Assembly (NCBI GenBank): GCA_937919205.1
Contig: CALFOZ010000224.1
Coordinates: forward strand, 1 to 32,296
From: an uncultured Planctomycetia bacterium
GTDB lineage: Bacteria; Planctomycetota; Phycisphaerae; Phycisphaerales; SM1A02
DNA: 32,296 nucleotides
Direction of reading: 5' to 3'
In this document: positions 15,872-22,992 of the stretch, in pieces
How the letters are laid out: every line of letters starts with the position of its first letter
Numbering within the stretch: the stretch's first letter is position 1
Position numbers and translations under genes: made by a program
The notes under the pieces: model-generated
What the model was told of the DNA's origin: nothing
The model's database searches: none
The model's input: only the letters and a program-made list of their open reading frames with translations

Positions 15872-16996
15872 TTAGGACGCGGTGCTTGTGATTTGATTTG
15901 GATTTGCGCCCTTGTGTGTATTGCCGGATTCATGACCCTGCTCAACACGTTGGGCGCGACCATGTTCAATGCGACGCTTGGCATACGCCACCGCCGCCTC
16001 GTGCGTGCTGTGTGCGCCGTTGCCTTCTTTGAGCACAGATGTAGTTGTGTGTTCAATTTGCTCAATCTTTTGATTGATTTGAGTTTCGGTCATTCCCAAA
16101 TACAAACCCGCCAAACGAATGAGGCCGCCGGCGTTGACCACAAAATCTGGACCATACAAAATGCCGCACTTTTTCAGGCGCGCGCCATCATCAATCGCGT
16201 GAAGCAATTGATTGTTGGCGGTGCCGCACACAATTTCACATTTGAGATTGGTGATGGTGCGATCATCAAGCACTCCACCAAGCGCGCATGGCGCAAGTAT
16301 GTCGACCTTGGTTGTGAAAATATTTTCGTTGTCACCCACGGCGCTAATGCCAAGTTCTTTCACAGCTTTCTCAAGCGCGACGCGGTTTACATCGCTTGCA
16401 ATCACTTTGGCGCCAGCTTCTTTGCACAACTTGGCCACGCGGTACCCCGTTGCACCAACGCCTTGCACACCAACGGTCATTCCGGAAAAATCAACCTTGC
16501 GGCCCAGGTGCTTCAAGCACGCCTTCATGGCATTAAAACAACCGGTGGCGGTGAACGGACTTGGGTCGCCACCATGGCTGACTGTTTCGCCACCCATGAC
16601 ATGTTGCGTTTCTTCGGCCATCCAATCGCAAAATTGCGGAGTCACGCCAACATCTTCCGCGGCGATGTACGCGCCGTTCATGGTGTCGACAAAGCGACCC
16701 ATGGCGCGGCCCTCGGCTTCAGTCGCGGCTTGGCCCGGCTTGATCAAGATCACGCTTTTTGCGCCGCCCATTGCAAGATCGGCGGCGGCGGATTTGTATG
16801 TCATACCTTCTGAAAGGCGAAGCACATCGCGGATGGCTTCGGCCTCATCGGTGTACGCCCAGCGGCGAGTTCCACCAAGCGCGTTGCCAAGCACAGTGCT
16901 GTGAATGGCAATGATGGAGCGAAGACCGGTGATTGGATCGTGGTGAAAGCAAAGTCGTTCATGTCCATGATCCGCGAGCGTTTCAAAAAGTTTCAT
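15872..16996 (-). CDS. Leucine dehydrogenase-type amino-acid dehydrogenase
   Basis: The 374-residue enzyme belongs to the Glu/Leu/Phe/Val dehydrogenase family in its leucine/valine branch. K68 (in MTYKSAAADLAMGGAK) binds substrate carboxylate and K80 is the catalytic lysine; AAEDVGVT follows. The NAD-binding Rossmann motif is GVQGVGATG (about 175-183). Its length is close to leucine dehydrogenases (about 360) and far from the 420-450 of glutamate dehydrogenases. It deaminates branched-chain amino acids to 2-oxo acids reversibly. GAAGGT precedes the ATG by about 8 nt. It sits directly upstream of the E1/E2 genes, which favours a branched-chain role for that complex. The C-terminal tail, rich in His, Gly and Thr, is not conserved. 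Confidence 0.9.
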   Translation of the reverse strand: MKLFETLADHGHERLCFHHDPITGLRSIIAIHSTVLGNALGGTRRWAYTDEAEAIRDVLRLSEGMTYKSAAADLAMGGAKSVILIKPGQAATEAEGRAMGRFVDTMNGAYIAAEDVGVTPQFCDWMAEETQHVMGGETVSHGGDPSPFTATGCFNAMKACLKHLGRKVDFSGMTVGVQGVGATGYRVAKLCKEAGAKVIASDVNRVALEKAVKELGISAVGDNENIFTTKVDILAPCALGGVLDDRTITNLKCEIVCGTANNQLLHAIDDGARLKKCGILYGPDFVVNAGGLIRLAGLYLGMTETQINQKIEQIEHTTTSVLKEGNGAHSTHEAAVAYAKRRIEHGRAQRVEQGHESGNTHKGANPNQITSTAS

Positions 16997-17043
16997 GTGT
17001 GTGACCTTCCGTATGAATGAATAAAAGAACTGACAAAGCTAAA

Positions 17044-18984
17044 TTATTTTCCAACCTTGATTCCATCAAACACGCTTCCAGAACCAAATTGTGGAATGGG
17101 TGATTGATTTACTTTTTGGCCAGAACCACGCGCCTTTAAATCCATGGTGCGCTCTGGAATGGTGTACAGGGAATTTGGAAGCGAGTCCGAACGCTTAATC
17201 GCGGCGGCCGCGGCGCGCTTCATTGTGGAATCCGTGTTGTTGTGCAACGAGCGAATTTCCGCTTCAATTTCAAGGTTTGCCATGGCAACAAGGTGTTCAA
17301 CCATAGCCATGTCATGCTCAAGCGCACTGCCTTCAAGACCATTGCGAAGCGCACGGTCAAGTTTGGAAAGCGAGCACACCATGGCGTGAATCCAAAGCGC
17401 GCACATAGAAAGACGTGCTTGCACGGTTTGATTTGTGATGAGTTTTTCCTCGTGCTCTTTGAAAGCCATCTTTACCTGATGGCTATGTTCACGAATGTGC
17501 ATCATGGTTGATAAACCAAAATGTCGCAGGCGTGGATGCAACATGTCGGCCTTTGGAAGACCACCACGAATACCCAGGAACAGTTCACTGCCAATTTTGA
17601 CAGCGCTACCGACGGCTTTCAGCGGATTTGCGCGAACGGAAAGCATCCACTCACCAAGTTGCTTGGAGCCATATGCGAAAATGAAACTGTGCATGACTTC
17701 GTTGGCGCCTTCAACAATAATGTTGATGCGCGAGTCGCGCCAAATTCGCTCAATGCCATTTTCGGTTATGTAGCTTTCGCCGCCCATGATTTGCATGGTG
17801 TCATCCACAATGCGAAAACCCATTTCACTGCAGAACACTTTGCACATTGCGGTTTCCAACATGATGTCCTCATTATGTCGATCAAGGAAACCTGTTGTCA
17901 TGTACAGAATGGCGTCCATGGCATATAGGCGCGCACCCATGCGCGCGATTTTTTCTTGAATGAGATCAAACTCCGCGATGGGTCGGTCGAATTGATAGCG
18001 ATAATTAGCCCATTTACACGCTTGTTCAAAGGCGTATGTGGCGCCGCCCAACATGCCCGCACTGAGCGTGCAACGACCATAATTTAAACAAGTCAACGCA
18101 ACATTGAGTCCGCGGCCTTCTTTGTGAAGGAGATTTTCCTTGGGCACCTTGACGTTTGTGAGCTTGATGCGCGCTTGCCATGTTCCTCGAATACCGCACT
18201 TGGAACGATTGCGGCTGAAGATTTCAACACCCTCCATGTCGGGAGTGCAAATCAGGGCACTGACTGCGTCCTTTTCTTTTCCTGTCTTTGGATCTTTCAG
18301 TTTTTGTTTTGTCATGACGGTGAAGAAACCAGCAAGCGCTGCGCTTGTGGCCCATTTCTTTTCACCATTGAGGATGTAGAAGTTTCCGCAAGGACTGATT
18401 TCACAACGCGTTTCTTGGCCACCGGCGTCGCAACCAACATTGGGCTCGCTTAGGCAAAATGCGGAAAGAGAATCTTTGGCCATTCTTGTTAAAAAGCGCT
18501 TCTTTTGCTCTTCGTTTCCAAAAAGCATCAGGGCTTTACAGCCAATACTTTGATGCGCGCTGACAAGCACCGCGGTGCTACCGCAATAGCGTCCAATGAG
18601 TTCGAGCGAGCGGTTGTAACTGGTGATACCAAATCCGCCGCCGCCATATTCCTTTGGAATGGTCATGCCAAGCGCGCCTAAATCAAACAGGCGCCTTACA
18701 ACCCAATCTGGAATTTCCTGCTTCTGATCAATTTCAATTGCTGGGTGTTCTGTTTTTAAATATTGATCAAGCGCGGCGAGAAGTTGATCGCAACGCGCGG
18801 TTTCATCCGCGGCAAGTTCTGGATATGGAAACGCCACGCTCTCGCGGAAGTTGCCCCAGAAATAATTTTTAACGAGACCCATCTTTTCTGGATCTGGTCC
18901 AAGCATTTCTTGTGCTTGCTCGATTTGTTTGCGGTCTTTTTCAGAAACGTTTTTTAAATCAGTGGCAAGATTGGTGGCGGCCAT
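17044..18984 (-). CDS. Acyl-CoA dehydrogenase with long C-terminal region (VLCAD-like)
   Basis: The 646-residue protein is much longer than the usual 380-residue acyl-CoA dehydrogenase. Residues about 60-440 are the classic fold: FCLSEPNVGCDAGG (177-190, FAD and substrate contacts), NGEKKWATSA, RGLNVALTCLNYGR, QFDRPIAEFDLIQEKIA and QIMGGESYITENG. The catalytic base is E425 in IIVEGANEV, the position used by MCAD and VLCAD but not by isovaleryl-CoA dehydrogenase. The remaining 200 residues resemble the helical C-terminal part of VLCAD/ACAD9-type enzymes. It should oxidise acyl-CoA at the first step of beta-oxidation. The start at 18984 follows AAGGAG by about 8 nt. Three crotonase genes lie upstream on the same strand. 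Confidence 0.9.
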   Translation of the reverse strand: MAATNLATDLKNVSEKDRKQIEQAQEMLGPDPEKMGLVKNYFWGNFRESVAFPYPELAADETARCDQLLAALDQYLKTEHPAIEIDQKQEIPDWVVRRLFDLGALGMTIPKEYGGGGFGITSYNRSLELIGRYCGSTAVLVSAHQSIGCKALMLFGNEEQKKRFLTRMAKDSLSAFCLSEPNVGCDAGGQETRCEISPCGNFYILNGEKKWATSAALAGFFTVMTKQKLKDPKTGKEKDAVSALICTPDMEGVEIFSRNRSKCGIRGTWQARIKLTNVKVPKENLLHKEGRGLNVALTCLNYGRCTLSAGMLGGATYAFEQACKWANYRYQFDRPIAEFDLIQEKIARMGARLYAMDAILYMTTGFLDRHNEDIMLETAMCKVFCSEMGFRIVDDTMQIMGGESYITENGIERIWRDSRINIIVEGANEVMHSFIFAYGSKQLGEWMLSVRANPLKAVGSAVKIGSELFLGIRGGLPKADMLHPRLRHFGLSTMMHIREHSHQVKMAFKEHEEKLITNQTVQARLSMCALWIHAMVCSLSKLDRALRNGLEGSALEHDMAMVEHLVAMANLEIEAEIRSLHNNTDSTMKRAAAAAIKRSDSLPNSLYTIPERTMDLKARGSGQKVNQSPIPQFGSGSVFDGIKVGK

Positions 18985-19112
18985 AAAGAGCTCCTTGGTG
19001 TGTGCGTTGCGAGGACGTCTATTCAACGCTGACAATCAAGAAGGATCAACCCCCAAATATGCAGAATGTAATAAATTTATAAATATACATACACACAGCG
19101 GGCGCCCTGTAT

Positions 19113-19994
19113 TTATCGCTTCAAAAATGCATCAAGGCGCGTGCGGGCTTCGGGAGTATGTCGCAACTCAATAAGATGTTTTTGCTCGCACAACACGCCG
19201 GCTTGGAAGCCATGTTGCAAACCCACATGAATAGCGTTCACAACCGCGCGCGCGGCCGCCGTGTTGGGCAGTTGTTTTTCAAGATGCTCAAGCGCCGTGG
19301 TGGTTGCTTGGTGAAATTGTTCGTCCGCCACTGAAAGAGGCGAGCGACGAGTTTGAACTTTTGGATTTGCATGTATCCAAGCGGCCGCGACATCGACGGC
19401 TGACTCACCCGCGCAAATATGTTTTGCGTACAGGCCAGTTGGAATATCGCTTGCATCAAATGGCGCGCCAGCACACGTGGCGGTGATGGCTTTTGAAATA
19501 TCCATTCGCGCGGCCAACATCATGGTGCCGCCCCAGCCAGGACAAATTCCAAGACCACATTCTGGAAGCCCAACCTTCCAACTTTTTTCGCCGGGCGCGG
19601 GGAGCGCACCAATCAACGCATCGCAATGCATGGCAAGCTCAAGGCCACCACCAAGCGCGGCCTTGTGAATTAGGGCGACACTGCTGAACGGAAGTTTTGC
19701 AATTCGACCATACGCCACGCTTCCAGCGCGCAGGTACACATCAAGGTCGGCGTCGTTGAGCGCATCGATTTCCGCCAGATCCGCGCCAGCCACAAAAACG
19801 CGCTCGCTAGCGCTTTGTAGAACAAGCCCCGACAGATTCTGTTGGGCAAGCTCGCACAAGGACGCATCAAGCGAATCAATCAACCAACGATCAAGCACAA
19901 CAACACCACCGCGCGGCTTGTTTGGATTTGGACTAAGCGAAAGCACCGCGATGTTGTCGGCGCGAATTTGAATTGGAAGAGCAGATTCAATCAT
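19113..19994 (-). CDS. Enoyl-CoA hydratase/isomerase family protein (both catalytic Glu present)
   Basis: The 293-residue crotonase has the oxyanion-hole segment VFVAGADLAEI and the sequence AALGGGLELAMHCD with E119, then VGLPECGLGICPGWGGT with E145. These correspond to the two catalytic glutamates of enoyl-CoA hydratase. The sequence looks like the hydratase half of FadB/FadJ without the dehydrogenase half. It would hydrate 2-enoyl-CoA in beta-oxidation. Its ATG overlaps the stop of the upstream crotonase gene as ATGA, so the two are translationally coupled. The acyl-CoA dehydrogenase gene follows 128 bp downstream. Confidence 0.88.
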   Translation of the reverse strand: MIESALPIQIRADNIAVLSLSPNPNKPRGGVVVLDRWLIDSLDASLCELAQQNLSGLVLQSASERVFVAGADLAEIDALNDADLDVYLRAGSVAYGRIAKLPFSSVALIHKAALGGGLELAMHCDALIGALPAPGEKSWKVGLPECGLGICPGWGGTMMLAARMDISKAITATCAGAPFDASDIPTGLYAKHICAGESAVDVAAAWIHANPKVQTRRSPLSVADEQFHQATTTALEHLEKQLPNTAAARAVVNAIHVGLQHGFQAGVLCEQKHLIELRHTPEARTRLDAFLKR

Positions 19995-20761
19995 GATGTA
20001 CTTTGAGTTGTGTCAAAGCGGGCGCGCAAGCGTTCTTGTGCTTCATGGCCAGAAATAATTTCGGCGGAAAGATTGGCGGCCTTGGTTAAAACAGATTCTT
20101 CAAGAAGCCCATCAAGCTGGTGCAACCAACGTTTGGTGGTGGCAATGGCGTTTGGACCACCAGAAGATAATGTATGCGCGAAGTCAGTGGTGGCGCTATC
20201 AAGTTGTTCAACGCCAACTAGGTGGGTTGTCATGCCAATGCGTGTGGCTTCTTGACCATTCACCAGTCCGCCAGCAAGAAGCAACGCGCGCGCGCGACCG
20301 GCGCCAATTTTAGAAATAAGAAATGGCGCGACAACCGCGGGACAAACGCCAAGATCAACTTCGGGGTAGCCAAGCTTGGCCTGCTCATGCGTGAACGCAA
20401 AATCACAGGCAATGACAAGTCCGCAACCTCCTCCAATGGCGGCGCCCTGAACTTGTGCAATAACTGGAATGGAAAGTTTGCGAAGCGCCAAGCCAACACG
20501 CGCGAGTCCGTGCAACATGCGACCCATTTTTTGCGCGTCATGTAATACGCCGCGAAGATCCATGCCCGCGCAAAACGATTTTCCATTGCCTGAAAGAATA
20601 AGAACGCGTGCGGCGGAATCCGCGGCCACCGTGGCCAAGGCGCTTTCAAGTTGTTCTATAAGTTCAAAGCTGAGCGCGTTGCGCGCTTCGGGACGGTTCA
20701 GCGAAATACGCACAATTCCCGCGGCGTTCGGAGTTGAATTGATTTGGACCAACTCATTCAT
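19991..20761 (-). CDS. Crotonase-family protein (one catalytic Glu; LiuC-like)
   Basis: The 256-residue protein has SFCAGMDL as oxyanion-hole segment. At the first catalytic position it has G114 (AIGGGCGLVIACD) in place of Glu. The second, E134, is kept in LGYPEVDLGVCPAVVAPFL. This pattern and the PAVVAPFLISKIG segment resemble bacterial methylglutaconyl-CoA hydratases of leucine breakdown, but isomerases can show the same pattern. The ATG at 20761 has no Shine-Dalgarno site, and TACTCT lies exactly 6 nt upstream. Its stop overlaps the start of the next crotonase gene. Confidence 0.85.
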   Translation of the reverse strand: MNELVQINSTPNAAGIVRISLNRPEARNALSFELIEQLESALATVAADSAARVLILSGNGKSFCAGMDLRGVLHDAQKMGRMLHGLARVGLALRKLSIPVIAQVQGAAIGGGCGLVIACDFAFTHEQAKLGYPEVDLGVCPAVVAPFLISKIGAGRARALLLAGGLVNGQEATRIGMTTHLVGVEQLDSATTDFAHTLSSGGPNAIATTKRWLHQLDGLLEESVLTKAANLSAEIISGHEAQERLRARFDTTQSTS

Positions 20762-20767
20762 ATATGA

Positions 20768-20773
20768 AGAGTA
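20768..20773 (-). promoter_or_regulatory. Putative -10 box of the second crotonase gene (leaderless)
   Basis: On the minus strand TACTCT is followed by TCATAT and the ATG at 20761. It is part of TTCGCTACTCT, the same extended element found before the RNase Z-like and E1 alpha genes. It lies in a 156-bp gap with no gene. Confidence 0.5.
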
Positions 20774-20917
20774 GCGAAATGAAACAAGAATTGGTTCAGC
20801 GCGCGCGAAGATGGGCGGCGCATAAAAAGTGTTGTGGGCGAGCCAACCCGATGGCGCCTACAGCATATTTAGGGCGAACCATTTTGGGGCAATGAAAGAA
20901 CCACAAATTCAAGTTGT

Positions 20918-21772
20918 CTAAGAACGCTTTTTCCAAATTGCCGCGACTCGATCAATGCTTTCACCGCCGCCAACGCCAGACAGGCTGGCCGAAAGCGCCG
21001 ACGCGCGATGTGTGCGATGTGAAAGCGGATCAAGTTGTTGCAACCATTGCTTTGTTGTTAATAGCGCGCGCGGACCTTTGGCCAACAATATTTTTGTAAG
21101 CCGGGATGTTTCTTGAGCAAGCGCGCTATCGAAATTATGCGGAGGGACTTGATCGGGCACATTGTTGTGCACCAGTGTTGCACCGGCAAGGTGTGAAGCG
21201 AAACCCAATTCAAACGCGCGCGCGCCACTGATAAGCTCACCACCCAACAATAATTCTCTCGCCGCGCCAAGACCCATGTGCGACGATAGCGTTGGTCCAC
21301 TGATGGCTGGTGATAAACCAATGGCGTGTGTTGGATATCCAAATTTGGCGTCAGTTGTGGCGATGACAAAATCACATGCGGATACAAGAGCGCAACCACC
21401 AGCAAGAGCAGAACCCGACACGGCGGCAATAGTGATGGCGTGAAGTTGCGTAATGATGTCAATGCAGTGGTGAAGTCGATGTAAATAATCAGCAAGCACG
21501 GGTTGCGCTTGGGAAGCATCATTAGCCACGGCGTGAAGATTGAAACCGGCGCAAAATGATGGACCGCTGGCGCGCACAACAACAACACGGATTGTGGAAT
21601 ATTTTTGAATATCCGCCAAAGCGATTTCGAGCGCGTTGAACATGTCGGTATCAAGAGCGTTGCGGCGATCTGGATTATTGAGCGTGATGGTGGCAATCAA
21701 ACGCGCGTCAGTTTCAATTTTGCCACCATCTGAATATTCAAGAAGCACAAATTCGCGCGCTTGCGTTGTCAC
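20918..21772 (-). CDS. Crotonase-fold protein lacking both catalytic glutamates
   Basis: The 284-residue protein keeps the crotonase frame: NNPDRRNALD, PSFCAGFNLHAVAND as oxyanion-hole segment, and ALAGGCALVSACDFVIATTD followed by FGYPTHAIGLSPAIS. The two positions that hold Glu in enoyl-CoA hydratase are A128 and T148 here, so ordinary hydratase activity is unlikely. Other crotonases without these residues act as hydrolases, decarboxylases or non-catalytic partners. The GTG at 21772 is chosen because it overlaps the upstream phosphatase stop as GTGA with GGAG about 8 nt before it; a frame to 21814 would overlap 46 bp. A low-complexity Ser/Gly stretch near the C-terminus is unlike the other two copies. 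Confidence 0.82.
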   Translation of the reverse strand: MTTQAREFVLLEYSDGGKIETDARLIATITLNNPDRRNALDTDMFNALEIALADIQKYSTIRVVVVRASGPSFCAGFNLHAVANDASQAQPVLADYLHRLHHCIDIITQLHAITIAAVSGSALAGGCALVSACDFVIATTDAKFGYPTHAIGLSPAISGPTLSSHMGLGAARELLLGGELISGARAFELGFASHLAGATLVHNNVPDQVPPHNFDSALAQETSRLTKILLAKGPRALLTTKQWLQQLDPLSHRTHRASALSASLSGVGGGESIDRVAAIWKKRS

Positions 21773-22371
21773 CGACCAACTCCGGGTCCAGACGGAACCG
21801 CGCCCATGCTCCAAATGACTTTATTGACGTGCTCCCAACCAAGCACATTCACGCTTCCTGCGCGAATCGCAAAACTTCTGCCACGTGTGACTGGCAACTC
21901 AAGCCAGGTGGCAATGAGCACGCGCGAAAAATGTCCATGTGTGAACATGGCGATATTGCCAGCGAGTGATTCGCAGTGATCAAGAAGTTTAACCGTACGT
22001 TTATGCACATCCGAGAGATGCTCGCCACCCGGACAACCGTGATGCCACAAATCCCAACCTGGATTTTTTGCGGCGATTTCAGGCGATGTCCAACCTTCAT
22101 AGTCGCCGTAATCCCATTCGGCCAAAAGTGGTTCAACTTGAACCTGTTTTTCTAGACCGCACAACTGGGCGGTGTGGATCGCGCGGGTGCGAGGGCTTGA
22201 AAGAACCGTTGAAAACTGCATGGCGCTTATCCAGGGCTTTAATTCAACAGCGGCCTGATTACCGCGCGTGGTTAATGGAATATCTGTACTACCAGTGTGG
22301 CGTCCATTTAAACTCCATTCAGTTTCGGCGTGTCGTATGACCCAGATTTGCGGACGGGGATCGGATTTCAT
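21769..22371 (-). CDS. Histidine phosphatase superfamily protein (SHB17-like)
   Basis: The 200-residue protein has the phosphohistidine motif RHAETEWS (13-20; H14 is the nucleophile), SSPRTRAIHTA (58-68), E85 in EWDYGDYEGW and HGH at 145-147. The EWDYGDYEG motif and the overall spacing recall yeast SHB17, a sedoheptulose-1,7-bisphosphatase, and related sugar-phosphate phosphatases. The usual RHG is RHA here. The bacterial substrate is not known. It lies 3 bp after a lipoprotein gene and is coupled to the crotonase gene by a GTGA overlap, so it belongs to the same transcript. Confidence 0.85.
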   Translation of the reverse strand: MKSDPRPQIWVIRHAETEWSLNGRHTGSTDIPLTTRGNQAAVELKPWISAMQFSTVLSSPRTRAIHTAQLCGLEKQVQVEPLLAEWDYGDYEGWTSPEIAAKNPGWDLWHHGCPGGEHLSDVHKRTVKLLDHCESLAGNIAMFTHGHFSRVLIATWLELPVTRGRSFAIRAGSVNVLGWEHVNKVIWSMGAVPSGPGVGR

Positions 22372-22374
22372 ATT

Positions 22375-22881
22375 TTATTTTTTAGCAGGAGCGGCGGTTG
22401 CCGCGGGCGGAGCGGGCGCCAATTTTTTTGGAGCGGGGATTTGGTTTGGATTTGGCAGTGCGACAAATGGATCGCGTTGATACACAAGAATGGCGCCATC
22501 ATTGCCCTGAAGTGTAAGTTGATCTTTTTCCACCAGCGGAACAAAAGATAATTCGCCGCGTTCTGGTGGCGGATCAATGATCATTTTTAAAGTGCCAGAG
22601 GAAACCTTCCATGTTCCGCGTCGCACAAATTCACCCAAGCGCGTGGTCAACACGCCGGCTTCGCCCAATGAAAGCGAGGCGCCGGCCGGGCTCTCAGTAG
22701 CCTCCTCTGACTGGGCGGTCTTTGGATCGTGCGCCAACGAACTATCGCCAGGTGAAAAAATCCAACGCCCCACAAGTTGTGGCGCTGGTTCATCAACACC
22801 AACGGCTGTTTTTGCGCCAGGAGTGGTGGCGCAAGCGGCGGCAAACATAATAAGCGGCGCGAATATTGCGTGGTATTTCAC
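22375..22881 (-). CDS. Hypothetical lipoprotein
   Basis: The 168-residue product starts with a signal peptide ending in the lipobox FAAAC (Cys17). The mature part has LVGRWIFSPGDS, then RRGTWKVSSGTLKMIIDPPP, DQLTLQGNDGAILVYQR, and an Ala/Pro/Lys-rich tail. The pattern of short strands with a GTW motif recalls small lipocalin-like stress-response domains, but no firm family assignment is possible. The start is a GTG, with TAAGAT exactly 6 nt upstream and no Shine-Dalgarno site. It is followed by the phosphatase gene after 3 bp. Confidence 0.78.
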   Translation of the reverse strand: MKYHAIFAPLIMFAAACATTPGAKTAVGVDEPAPQLVGRWIFSPGDSSLAHDPKTAQSEEATESPAGASLSLGEAGVLTTRLGEFVRRGTWKVSSGTLKMIIDPPPERGELSFVPLVEKDQLTLQGNDGAILVYQRDPFVALPNPNQIPAPKKLAPAPPAATAAPAKK

Positions 22882-22887
22882 GGGCGC

Positions 22888-22893
22888 ATCTTA
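22888..22893 (-). promoter_or_regulatory. Putative -10 box of the lipoprotein gene (leaderless)
   Basis: On the minus strand TAAGAT is followed by GCGCCC and a GTG start. It would transcribe the lipoprotein, phosphatase and third crotonase genes separately from the M48 peptidase gene. Confidence 0.5.
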
Positions 22894-22992
22894 CGAGCAG
22901 GGGCGACGCGTTGCGGCGACAAAAATAAAAATAAAAATTTTTAGAGTAAAGATTACGCGCTAGGTTGTACCACCACATGGCGATGCGTTGAT

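Noticed and set aside
15860..16813. 317-codon plus-strand ORF opposite the amino-acid dehydrogenase gene
   Set aside because: The opposite strand encodes a full LeuDH-type protein with all motifs; this frame has none and is a shadow.
21773..21814. Longer N-terminus for the third crotonase
   Set aside because: It would overlap the phosphatase gene by 46 bp; the GTG at 21772 has GGAG upstream and a GTGA overlap with the phosphatase stop.
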